Source: Candidatus Eiseniibacteriota bacterium (GTDB lineage: Bacteria; Joyebacterota; Joyebacteria; Joyebacterales; Joyebacteraceae). From it: a DNA stretch of 5,282 nucleotides. Numbering within the stretch: the stretch's first letter is position 1; each line of letters begins with the position of its first letter. Made by a program: the position numbers and the translations under genes. The notes beneath the pieces were generated by a model. That model ran no database searches, had not been told where the DNA came from, and was given only the letters and a program-made list of their open reading frames with translations. Positions 1-5,282 of the stretch are shown here, piece by piece. The stretch spans positions 1 through 5,282 of the forward strand of contig JAUWRQ010000118.1 of the NCBI GenBank assembly GCA_030610515.1, read 5' to 3'.

Positions 1-945
1 GAGATCCTGCACCGCGGCCAGAAGGTCGACCTCATGGTTCTCGGCATCGACAAGGACAGGCACAGGATCTCACTGGGCATCAAGCAGTGCCTCGAGAATC
101 CGTGGCCTCAGCTGGCGGAGCAGTACGCCGTCGGCACGCAGGTCGAGGGCAAGGTCTCGAGGATCCACAAGTCGGGCGTGGTGGTCGATCTGCCCGACGA
201 CGTGGAGGGCTTCGTGCCGATGTCGCACCTGGCGCTTCCCGAGATCAGCAAAGTCGAGGCCAGGTTCGCGCCCGGTGACCCGGTTCCGCTCGAGGTCATC
301 GAGGTGTCGCCGGACAACAGGCGCATCGTGCTTTCGGTCCGTGCTTACATGGAGAAGCAGCCGGAGGAGGTGCTCGAGGAGTACGTCGCTGCTCACGAGG
401 TGAGACCCGAGCTGCTTGAGCCCGAGACTCCCGAGGAGGGTGGCGAAGCCGAGCAGGTCGCGGAGGCGACCGAGGCCGCTCCCGAGGACGATGCCGCCGA
501 GAAACCGGCCGAAGACGCTGCGACATCCGAGCCCTCCGGCGGCGACGCCGTCGAGGGCGAGGAGGCGGCTGCCGCGACCGCTCCGGAAGAGACCGGAGAG
601 GAACAGGCGGAGGAAGTCCCCGACGAGGAGGCCGAGAAGGCGCCCGACGCAGGTGACGAGACTCCCAGCGAGGAGCCCGAGAAGGCGCCCGACGCAGGTG
701 ACGAGACTCCCGCCGAGGAGCCCGAGAAGGCGCCCGACGCAGGTGACGAGACTCCCAGCGAGGAGCCCGAGAAGGCGTCCGACGCAGGTGACGAGAATCC
801 CGCCGAGGAGCCTGAGAAGGCGCCCGACGCAGGTGACGAGACTCCCGCCGAGGAGCCCGAGAAGGCAGACGATCCCGCTCCTGACGCTCCCGCAGAAGAG
901 CCTGCGGGCGGGGACGAGTCGGAACCGAAGGAAGGCGCCGAGTAG
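1..945 (+). CDS. rpsA: 30S ribosomal protein S1, C-terminal part with long acidic repeat tail (5' end outside window)
   Basis: S1 binds mRNA on the 30S subunit through tandem OB-fold S1 domains and helps load mRNAs at initiation. The frame is open from base 1, so the gene starts upstream; 314 residues are visible. Residues 1-30 end one S1 domain, with the hallmark RISLGIKQ followed by NPW that links S1 domains in RpsA. Residues 43-120 are a full S1 domain (EGKVSRIHKSGVVVDL, then VEGFVPMSHL, ending RRIVLSVRAY). From about residue 122 to the TAG stop the protein is acidic and low in complexity (Glu, Asp, Pro, Ala, Gly, Thr, Ser), and its last ~170 residues have no Leu, Ile, Met, Phe, Tyr, Trp or Cys, so it is probably disordered. 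This tail holds five 15-residue repeats. S1 of E. coli has no such tail. The S1 family is certain; RpsA rather than another S1-domain protein is very likely from the linker motif and the downstream lapAB. Confidence 0.93.
   Translation, partial: EILHRGQKVDLMVLGIDKDRHRISLGIKQCLENPWPQLAEQYAVGTQVEGKVSRIHKSGVVVDLPDDVEGFVPMSHLALPEISKVEARFAPGDPVPLEVIEVSPDNRRIVLSVRAYMEKQPEEVLEEYVAAHEVRPELLEPETPEEGGEAEQVAEATEAAPEDDAAEKPAEDAATSEPSGGDAVEGEEAAAATAPEETGEEQAEEVPDEEAEKAPDAGDETPSEEPEKAPDAGDETPAEEPEKAPDAGDETPSEEPEKASDAGDENPAEEPEKAPDAGDETPAEEPEKADDPAPDAPAEEPAGGDESEPKEGAE
634..858 (+). repeat. Five tandem 45-bp repeats encoding a 15-residue acidic unit in the S1 tail
   Basis: Five head-to-tail units start at 634, 679, 724, 769 and 814, each encoding EKAPDAGDETP(S/A)EEP; the first eight bases of a sixth unit follow at 859. 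The unit is 15 codons, so copy-number change keeps the frame. Units 1 and 3 are identical (AGC at the variable codon) and units 2 and 5 are identical (GCC). Unit 4 is a GCC-type unit with three changes: Pro to Ser, Thr to Asn, and a silent CCC to CCT. The alternation of AGC and GCC types suggests that a 90-bp dimer (units 1-2) was duplicated to give units 3-4. Near-identity at the DNA level points to recent slippage or recombination. Confidence 0.97.
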
Positions 946-1005
946 TTCGCGACCGCCCCTTCCAGGGTGACCGCGACGACGGTGCCATCCGATTCCGCGC
1001 ACGAA

Positions 1006-1036
1006 GGTGGGGGGACTCCGACGGAGTCCCCCTGCC
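1006..1036 (+). terminator. Strong hairpin after rpsA, candidate transcription terminator without U-tract
   Basis: Bases 1006-1019 pair with 1023-1036 across a three-base loop (GAC at 1020-1022). The stem is 14 bp with no mismatch, including two G-U wobbles; the inner 10 bp are all Watson-Crick and very GC-rich. It lies 60 bases past the rpsA stop and 40 bases before the mtaB start, where a terminator or an mRNA 3'-end stabiliser is expected. No run of T follows, so it is not a classical intrinsic terminator. It may act as a U-less terminator, work with Rho, protect the rpsA mRNA from 3' exonucleases, or lower read-through into mtaB. The hairpin is directly visible; its function is inferred. 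Confidence 0.55.
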
Positions 1037-1076
1037 CACAGATGGGTACAGACGCCAGGCCGGCAATGGGTGAAAC

Positions 1077-2468
1077 GTGGGCAAGACGGAACGGCGCACG
1101 GTCGGACTCACGACCGTAGGCTGCAAGCTCAACCAGTATGAAACGGAGGGGCTGACCGAACTCCTCGAGGAGGCGGGGTATGAGGTCGTTCCCTTCGAGG
1201 AGCCCGCAGACGTATACGTGGTCAACACGTGCACGGTCACAGGCAGAAGCGATTACCGCTCGCGTCAGATGCTGAGGCGCGCCGCGCGCACGAATCCGGA
1301 CGCGCTCGTCGTCGCCGCAGGCTGCTACGCGCAGCGTGACCCGTCCGCCCTCTCCGACATGCCCGAGGTGGGACTCGTCGTCGGCCAGTCGTCCAAGCGG
1401 GACGTCGTGCCGCTCGTCGAGCGCGCGCTTGCCAACGACGCAGGATCCCGGGGAACACGCGGCGGCGACACGCAGTCCGCGGACGGCGACCACGGCCCCG
1501 CGACGCTCGTCGACGTGCGCCCCCACAAGGTCGAGGTGTTCCAGGCGTTCGACATCGAACGCTTCCGTGGGTACACACGCGCGTTCCTTAAGATCCAGGA
1601 CGGGTGCGACCAATCGTGCACGTACTGCGCGGTTCCGTCCGCGAGGGGGCCGGCCACGAGCCGCCCGCTCCCGGACGTCATCGCGCAGGCGGAGCGCCTG
1701 GTGGCCAACGGGTACCAGGAGATCGTTCTCACCGGCGTCCACATAGGGGCGTACGGCGAGGGCGGCGGCGAGCCTCGCCTCCCGGAGCTCCTCGCGTCGC
1801 TCTCGTCGATCGACGACCTCGTGAGGATCCGCCTGGGGTCCCTGGAGCCCCGGGAACTGACGTCCGAACTCGCCTCCACCATGCTGTCCCTCGACAAGGT
1901 GGCGCACCACCTCCACGTGCCGTTGCAGAGCGGGTCCAACCGCGTGCTCTCGGCGATGCGGCGCGGCTACACGCGGTCCGAGTACGCGCGGGCGGTCCGC
2001 CGCGTCACGGACGAGGACCCGCACTGCGGTCTGGGCGCCGACGTCATGGTCGGGTTCCCCGGGGAGACCGATGAGGACTTCGCCGACACGGTGTCTCTCG
2101 TCGAGGAGCTTCCCGTCACGTATCTGCACGTCTTCTCTTTCTCGCCGAGACCGGGAACGCCGGCCGCCGCCATGGGCGACGCCGTCCCGGGAATCGAGAA
2201 GAAGCGTCGAAGCAGCGTGCTTAGGAAGCTCGGGAAGCGCAGGTCGACGGCCTTCCGCAAAAACCTCAGGGGAACGCGTCACGCCGTTCTCGTCGAGGAG
2301 GGAAGCGACCGCGGCGCCGGCGTGCTGTCGGGCCTGGCCGGCAACTACGTGCGCGTGGAGATCGAAGGCGGGGACGAGCTCCGCAACACGTTCGTGACCG
2401 TTGAGATCGACGGGGCGGACGAGTCGAGAACATGGGGGACCATCCTTGTGGAGGCACGCCCACGTTGA
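1077..2468 (+). CDS. mtaB: tRNA (N6-threonylcarbamoyladenosine(37)-C2)-methylthiotransferase MtaB
   Basis: Radical-SAM enzyme that adds a methylthio group to C2 of t6A37, giving ms2t6A in tRNAs reading ANN codons; cytoplasmic. The protein has 463 residues, usual for the family. The N-terminal UPF0004 domain supplies three cysteines for the auxiliary 4Fe-4S cluster: C16 (TVGCKLNQYE), C52 (NTCTVT) and C83 (AGCYAQ). The radical-SAM cluster cysteines are C177, C181 and C184 (CDQSCTYC). Later family motifs are HLHVPLQSGS (278-287) and VGFPGET (325-331). Residues ~390-460 look like the tRNA-binding TRAM domain. GCKLNQYE with NTCTVT marks MtaB rather than MiaB or RimO. The start is GTG 1077: an in-frame TGA lies at 1071-1073, and the next motif begins within 15 codons. 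The upstream ribosome site is weak (GGGTGA, close to the start). The stop overlaps the miaB start. Residues ~120-145 form a small Gly/Asp/Ser-rich insert. Confidence 0.94.
   Translation: MGKTERRTVGLTTVGCKLNQYETEGLTELLEEAGYEVVPFEEPADVYVVNTCTVTGRSDYRSRQMLRRAARTNPDALVVAAGCYAQRDPSALSDMPEVGLVVGQSSKRDVVPLVERALANDAGSRGTRGGDTQSADGDHGPATLVDVRPHKVEVFQAFDIERFRGYTRAFLKIQDGCDQSCTYCAVPSARGPATSRPLPDVIAQAERLVANGYQEIVLTGVHIGAYGEGGGEPRLPELLASLSSIDDLVRIRLGSLEPRELTSELASTMLSLDKVAHHLHVPLQSGSNRVLSAMRRGYTRSEYARAVRRVTDEDPHCGLGADVMVGFPGETDEDFADTVSLVEELPVTYLHVFSFSPRPGTPAAAMGDAVPGIEKKRRSSVLRKLGKRRSTAFRKNLRGTRHAVLVEEGSDRGAGVLSGLAGNYVRVEIEGGDELRNTFVTVEIDGADESRTWGTILVEARPR
2449..2454 (+). promoter_or_regulatory. Ribosome binding site for miaB inside the end of mtaB
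   Basis: TGGAGG lies 10 bases before the TTG at 2465, within the last codons of mtaB. The in-frame ATG at 2432 has only a weak purine stretch before it. This site therefore favours TTG 2465 as the miaB start. Confidence 0.6.
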
Positions 2469-3769
2469 GAATCTACATGGAGACATATGGCTGTCAGATG
2501 AACGAATACGATTCGGGCATGATGAAGGCGATGCTCCGGGCTTCGGGCCACACGCTGGTCGGCGACGCCGCCAGGGCCGACGCCGTCATCGTCAACACCT
2601 GCAGCGTGCGCGAGCGGGCCGAAACGAGAGTGCTCGGAAGACTCAGGCACCTGCGTGGCCTCGCCGGTCGGGACGCCATCCTGGGCGTGGTCGGCTGCGT
2701 CGCCCAGAGGATGGGGGACGCGCTGGCACGCGAGGTCAAGGGTATCAGCTTCGTGGTCGGGACCGACCAGTACGCGCTTCTTCCTGACGTTCTCGAAAGC
2801 GCGCGGAACGGACTCGTACGATTCGAGACAACCGTAGATCCCACCGAATCGTACGTCGCTCGTCCCGACGCGACGGAGGCGGGACTCTGCGAGTTCGTGA
2901 GTGTCGCCCGCGGCTGCGACAACTACTGCTCGTACTGCATCGTACCGTACGTCCGCGGTCGCGAGCGAAGCCGTCCGGCACGGGCGGTCGTCCGCGAAGT
3001 ACGGAGGCTCGCCGAGCTCGGGACCCGCGACGTCACACTGCTCGGGCAGAACGTGAACTCGTATCGCGACGGCTCGGCGGACTTCGCCGACCTCCTCAAG
3101 GTCGTGAACGACGTCGACGGGATCGAGCGGATAAGGTTCGCGACCTCTCATCCCAAGGACTTGTCGGAGGGACTCGTTGCCGCCATGGCGGACCTCCCGA
3201 AGGTCTGTGAGCATCTTCACCTTCCTGTTCAGTCCGGCTCCACCCGCACTCTCGAGAGAATGAACCGCTCGTACGCGAGGGAGCAGTATCTGAGCCTCGT
3301 CGATATGGTTCGCGAGCGCGTTCCGGGCGCGGCGCTCACGACGGACATCATCGTGGGGTTCCCAGGCGAGTCCGAGGCCGACTTCGAGGAGACGCTCTCG
3401 CTCATGGAGAACGTGCGCTTCGATTCGGCTTTCATGTTCCGCTACTCAGTGAGGGAGGGAACGAAGGCGGCGAAGCTACCGGACGACGTGCCCGAGGACG
3501 TGAAGATCCGGAGGCTCACGAGCGTCATCGAACTCCAGAAGGCGATCACGAGCGAGCTGAACGGCAAGCTCGCGGGCTCCACGGTCGAGGTCCTGGTCGA
3601 AGGCCCGAGCGAGAGGGACCCGTCCTCTCTCTTCGGGAGAACCAGAACGGGCAAGGCCGTCGTGGCGCCGGGACCAGGGGCGCTTGCAGGAAGGCTCGTT
3701 CCCGTCCGCATCGAGCGAGTCACGGCGTGGACGCTGCACGGCGCCATGGCGGAGAACGGCCGACGGTAG
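2465..3769 (+). CDS. miaB: tRNA-2-methylthio-N6-dimethylallyladenosine synthase MiaB
   Basis: Radical-SAM methylthiotransferase that converts i6A37 (made by MiaA) to ms2i6A37 in tRNAs reading UNN codons, helping reading-frame maintenance. Numbered from TTG 2465 the protein has 434 residues, about the normal MiaB length. Auxiliary-cluster cysteines are C10 (ETYGCQMNEYDS), C46 (NTCSVRE) and C78 (GCVAQR). The radical-SAM motif is C151, C155 and C158 (CDNYCSYC), followed by IVPYVRGRERSR, typical of MiaB. Other motifs are HLHLPVQSGS (250-259) and VGFPGES (297-303). A TRAM domain covers ~365-428. TTG 2465 gives an N-terminus (MRIYMETYGCQ) that fits the family, has TGGAGG 10 bases upstream, and overlaps the mtaB stop as TTGA, suggesting translational coupling. 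ATG 2432 is in frame and would add 11 residues with no family resemblance; it cannot be excluded. The function call is firm; the start is likely. Confidence 0.95.
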   Translation: MRIYMETYGCQMNEYDSGMMKAMLRASGHTLVGDAARADAVIVNTCSVRERAETRVLGRLRHLRGLAGRDAILGVVGCVAQRMGDALAREVKGISFVVGTDQYALLPDVLESARNGLVRFETTVDPTESYVARPDATEAGLCEFVSVARGCDNYCSYCIVPYVRGRERSRPARAVVREVRRLAELGTRDVTLLGQNVNSYRDGSADFADLLKVVNDVDGIERIRFATSHPKDLSEGLVAAMADLPKVCEHLHLPVQSGSTRTLERMNRSYAREQYLSLVDMVRERVPGAALTTDIIVGFPGESEADFEETLSLMENVRFDSAFMFRYSVREGTKAAKLPDDVPEDVKIRRLTSVIELQKAITSELNGKLAGSTVEVLVEGPSERDPSSLFGRTRTGKAVVAPGPGALAGRLVPVRIERVTAWTLHGAMAENGRR

Positions 3770-3790
3770 GGCGACCTTCGGAGAAACTCC

Positions 3791-3820
3791 TTGCGGGCGC
3801 ACGAAGAGGATTGATAGACT
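3791..3820 (+). promoter_or_regulatory. Candidate housekeeping-sigma promoter for lapA-lapB
   Basis: TTGCGG (3791-3796) and TAGACT (3815-3820) are separated by 18 bases, and TGA before the second hexamer makes an extended -10 element (TGnTAGACT). The area around the -10 is a short AT-richer patch in a GC-rich gap. Matches are 3/6 for the -35 and 4/6 for the -10, so this is suggestive only. A transcript from here would start near 3827 and have a leader of about 100 bases before lapA. Confidence 0.33.
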
Positions 3821-3844
3821 GTCGCGTGTCCGAGCGGCTCCAGG

Positions 3845-3897
3845 CCGCGTGGAAAACACCCGCGGACCGGCACTTGCGGCTCCCAACCGGAGGTCCG
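3845..3897 (+). other. Two overlapping, mutually exclusive hairpins in the lapA leader
   Basis: Hairpin 1: CCGCG (3845-3849) and GG (3851-3852) pair with CC (3859-3860) and CGCGG (3861-3865), with a bulged T at 3850 and a six-base A-rich loop. Hairpin 2: CGGACC (3863-3868) pairs with GGTCCG (3892-3897), with two further possible G-C pairs inside. Both use bases 3863-3865, so they cannot form together. Hairpin 2 ends 16 bases before the lapA Shine-Dalgarno sequence. No T-run follows either. The pairings are visible; a regulatory role is only a possibility, because short GC-rich stems arise easily by chance in such DNA. Confidence 0.3.
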
Positions 3898-3913
3898 TCG
3901 GAACTCTCTCCGT

Positions 3914-3921
3914 GGAGGTGA
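3914..3921 (+). promoter_or_regulatory. Strong ribosome binding site for lapA
   Basis: GGAGGTGA is complementary to the 3' end of 16S rRNA over all eight bases. Its GGAGG core ends eight bases before the GTG at 3927. It fixes the lapA start there rather than at the far upstream in-frame ATG (3684) or the ATG at 3942. Confidence 0.85.
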
Positions 3922-3926
3922 GGCTC

Positions 3927-4250
3927 GTGTGGCTCGTCAGAATGCTGCTGTTCCTCGTTCTCGTCATCGTGGTCACCGGGTTCGCGATGCAGAACGGGGC
4001 CGAAAGCGCGACTGTCAAGCTCTGGCCGGGCAAGATATTCTTTGACGTTCCGCTTGTCCTTCTGCTGTTCGAGGCCTTCGTTCTCGGCGCCGTCGTGTGG
4101 TTCGTCGTCTCCATCTTCCACGAGGTGACCCTCCGGACGGCGATTCGGCGGCTCAAGCGGGAGAACACCGACCTCAATCAAGAGATCGCCGGGCTTCGGA
4201 GTATCTCTCTCGACGTCATCGAGGGCGAGTCTCCGGACGAAGAGCCCTAG
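3927..4250 (+). CDS. lapA: LapA-family (DUF1049) inner-membrane protein, LPS assembly
   Basis: Small inner-membrane protein of the LapA family; in E. coli LapA (YciS) associates with LapB in control of LPS synthesis. The 107 residues match the family's ~100. Layout: a short N-terminus with one Arg, membrane helix 1 at ~4-20, a short loop with the family-typical FAMQNGAESATVKLWPG (residues 19-35), membrane helix 2 at ~41-64, then a charged helix at ~68-92 likely to form a coiled coil in the cytoplasm, and an acidic end. GTG 3927 is chosen because the near-perfect Shine-Dalgarno sequence is eight bases upstream and the hydrophobic helix begins at once. An in-frame extension to ATG 3684 would overlap miaB by 86 bases and add an Arg-rich stretch with no family likeness. 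lapB follows after 33 bases, probably in the same operon. Recognition rests on topology, loop motif and the lapB neighbour. Confidence 0.88.
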   Translation: MWLVRMLLFLVLVIVVTGFAMQNGAESATVKLWPGKIFFDVPLVLLLFEAFVLGAVVWFVVSIFHEVTLRTAIRRLKRENTDLNQEIAGLRSISLDVIEGESPDEEP

Positions 4251-4270
4251 CCGCGTCGTCCAGGCAACCC

Positions 4271-4276
4271 GGGGAG
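4271..4276 (+). promoter_or_regulatory. Ribosome binding site for lapB
   Basis: GGGGAG lies seven bases before ATG 4284. The nearer ATG at 4279 is followed by TGA two codons later and cannot start a gene, which leaves 4284 as the start. Confidence 0.65.
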
Positions 4277-4283
4277 CCATGTC

Positions 4284-5282
4284 ATGAGCTTCGGTGTCGT
4301 CATAGCGATCGTCGCCGTCGTCGTCGTCGCTGCCGTGATCGTGGTCGGCACGCGCGTGCGTAGGCGCAAGCGCGCCTCCGACGAGTCCGCGTATCAGAAG
4401 GGGCTCGACGCCCTCATCGCCGGTGACAGGGATTCGGCCCTCAAGCACCTGGCCGTAACGGTGCGCGACGACCCACGAAACGTCGACGCGTACATCAAGC
4501 TGGGGAACCTCCTGCGCGAGCGCGGCCAGACGAGACAGGCGATTCAGGTCCACCGCGAACTGCTCGTCAAGCGACGTCTGCCGACGCCCGTGAGAAGCGA
4601 GATCACGAAGAACCTGGCGCTGGATTACGCCGACGCGCGGCGCTGGGGAGACGTCGTCGAACAGATCAAATCGCTCCCGAGGTCCGAACGCTCGGACTGG
4701 CGCATGCTGATGCTCGCCCGCGACGCCTACGAGGCCGTGGGGGACTTCGAGCGTTCCATCGCGACTCACCGCGACATGCTCAAGGCCGGCCGGACCCGCG
4801 AATCATCGCTCGGTGTCTACCGCGCCCACGCCGCGCTGCTCGCGCTCGAGCGCGGCGACTCGGTGCGCGCAAGGTCGGAGTTCCAGACGGCGCTGAAGGA
4901 AGATCCGGAAGCCGCCATCGCGGATCTCCATCTGGGCGACATCGCCTCCGGCGGAGGTGACCTCGAACGGGCGACGGCACACTGGATGAGGCTCGTCTCG
5001 GACAAGCCCGAGTGCGCGTATCTCGTGTTCGACAGGCTTGAGAAGGCCTACTTCGAGCTCGGGGACTTCGGGCGGATGATGAGCGTCTACGAGGACGTCG
5101 TGTCCAGGTCGCCATCGAGCGTGCACGCGTACTGCGGACTCTCACGAATGCTCGAGCGCAAGGGCGACATCGATGAGGCCGTCAACGCCGCGCGGGAAGC
5201 CATCAAGCACGAGGGCGCGACGCTGCTGGGGCACAGGCAGCTGGTGGAACTCCTCGTGAGAAACGAGCGCTTCGAAGAGGCC
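4284..5282 (+). CDS. lapB: LapB (YciM)-like TPR protein, LPS synthesis regulator (3' end outside window)
   Basis: In E. coli, LapB is an inner-membrane-anchored TPR protein that works with the protease FtsH to degrade LpxC, the committing enzyme of lipid A synthesis. Here 333 residues are visible and the frame stays open to the window end. Residues ~3-22 are a Val/Ile/Ala-rich membrane anchor, followed by a basic stop-transfer stretch (RVRRRKR), so the TPR part should be cytoplasmic. The first repeats fit E. coli LapB closely: Y-x-x-G at 37-40, then LGNLLRERGQTRQAIQVHREL (73-93), comparable to its LGNLFRSRGEVDRAIRIHQTL. Further TPR-like helix pairs run through ~143-166, 180-207, 214-240, 252-276 and 280-308. 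E. coli LapB has 389 residues and ends in a rubredoxin-type zinc/iron-binding domain; the matching part would lie beyond the window, so those cysteines cannot be checked. Position directly after lapA strongly supports the call. Confidence 0.88.
   Translation, partial: MSFGVVIAIVAVVVVAAVIVVGTRVRRRKRASDESAYQKGLDALIAGDRDSALKHLAVTVRDDPRNVDAYIKLGNLLRERGQTRQAIQVHRELLVKRRLPTPVRSEITKNLALDYADARRWGDVVEQIKSLPRSERSDWRMLMLARDAYEAVGDFERSIATHRDMLKAGRTRESSLGVYRAHAALLALERGDSVRARSEFQTALKEDPEAAIADLHLGDIASGGGDLERATAHWMRLVSDKPECAYLVFDRLEKAYFELGDFGRMMSVYEDVVSRSPSSVHAYCGLSRMLERKGDIDEAVNAAREAIKHEGATLLGHRQLVELLVRNERFEEA

Noticed and set aside
634..867. Tandem repeats as a possible CRISPR array
   Set aside because: Units are directly adjacent with no unique spacers and keep a coding frame.
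416..970. A + strand frame encoding an Arg/Pro-rich repeat protein inside the rpsA tail
   Set aside because: It is the +1-shifted reading of the same 45-bp repeat, with no ribosome site and no family likeness. The acidic frame continues directly from the S1 domain.
70..1002. A minus-strand frame of 310 codons with hydrophobic repeats (LLGGSLVTCVGR type)
   Set aside because: The repeats are only the reverse complement of the 45-bp units in the S1 tail. The unit has no stop in several frames, so open frames appear on both strands.
1037..1076. A possible promoter just before mtaB (TACAGA near 1048)
   Set aside because: The match to a -10 is poor and no -35 is found at a usable distance, as that position falls inside the hairpin region.
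393..2486. A 697-codon open frame on the minus strand, antisense to the rpsA tail and all of mtaB
   Set aside because: It is a shadow of GC-rich codon structure: it crosses the rpsA/mtaB gap, its sequence is rich in Arg, Val, Asp and Ser with no recognisable domain, and the + strand genes beneath it have intact family motifs.
3684..3926. A longer in-frame start for lapA at ATG 3684
   Set aside because: It would overlap miaB by 86 bases, has an Arg-rich non-family N-terminus before the membrane helix, and ignores the near-perfect Shine-Dalgarno sequence at 3914.
4311..4334. A GTC-rich run near the lapB start as a simple-sequence (phase-variable) tract
   Set aside because: It is interrupted by GCC and GCT codons and is explained by Val/Ala codons of the membrane anchor. 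Triplet slippage would not shift the frame.
3720..4769. A 349-codon minus-strand frame over lapA and lapB
   Set aside because: It is antisense to two genes with clear membrane and TPR features, contains no recognisable domain, and spans two gene boundaries.

Overview
The window is a compact, GC-rich (roughly two-thirds G+C by eye) stretch of bacterial chromosome with every gene on the + strand: the 3' end of rpsA (ribosomal protein S1), mtaB, miaB, lapA and the 5' three-quarters of lapB. LapA and LapB belong to the lipopolysaccharide (LPS) assembly-control system, so the host is probably a diderm (Gram-negative-type) bacterium that makes LPS. The sequence does not fix the phylum. The GC content, the presence of MtaB and the odd S1 tail would suit a high-GC, non-enteric lineage (deltaproteobacterial-like, or an FCB-type candidate phylum), but this is a weak inference.

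Layout. Bases 1-945 hold the end of an S1 protein: the tail of one S1 domain, one complete S1 domain, then about 190 residues of acidic low-complexity sequence with five 45-bp in-frame tandem repeats. A 131-base gap follows. It contains a strong hairpin without a U-tract, probably the end of the rpsA transcript. mtaB (1077-2468, GTG start) and miaB (2465-3769, TTG start) overlap by four bases at TTGA and look translationally coupled. Next is a 157-base gap with a candidate extended -10 promoter and two overlapping hairpins, ending in a near-perfect Shine-Dalgarno sequence. Then come lapA (3927-4250, GTG start) and lapB (4284 to the window end), 33 bases apart. Three of the four visible starts are not ATG.

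Function. MtaB and MiaB are sister radical-SAM methylthiotransferases that both modify A37 of tRNAs, MtaB on t6A (ANN codons) and MiaB on i6A (UNN codons). Beside rpsA they form a translation-fidelity block. LapA and LapB are inner-membrane proteins that, in E. coli, control turnover of LpxC by FtsH and so the rate of LPS synthesis. In many beta- and gammaproteobacteria the order is rpsA-ihfB-lapA-lapB; here the two tRNA methylthiotransferase genes lie where ihfB would be.

I see no mobile element, CRISPR array, tRNA or rRNA, and no clear evidence of a new defence or metabolic system. The most unusual features are the repeat-bearing acidic tail on S1, the coupled mtaB-miaB pair between rpsA and lapAB, and the structured leader of lapA.
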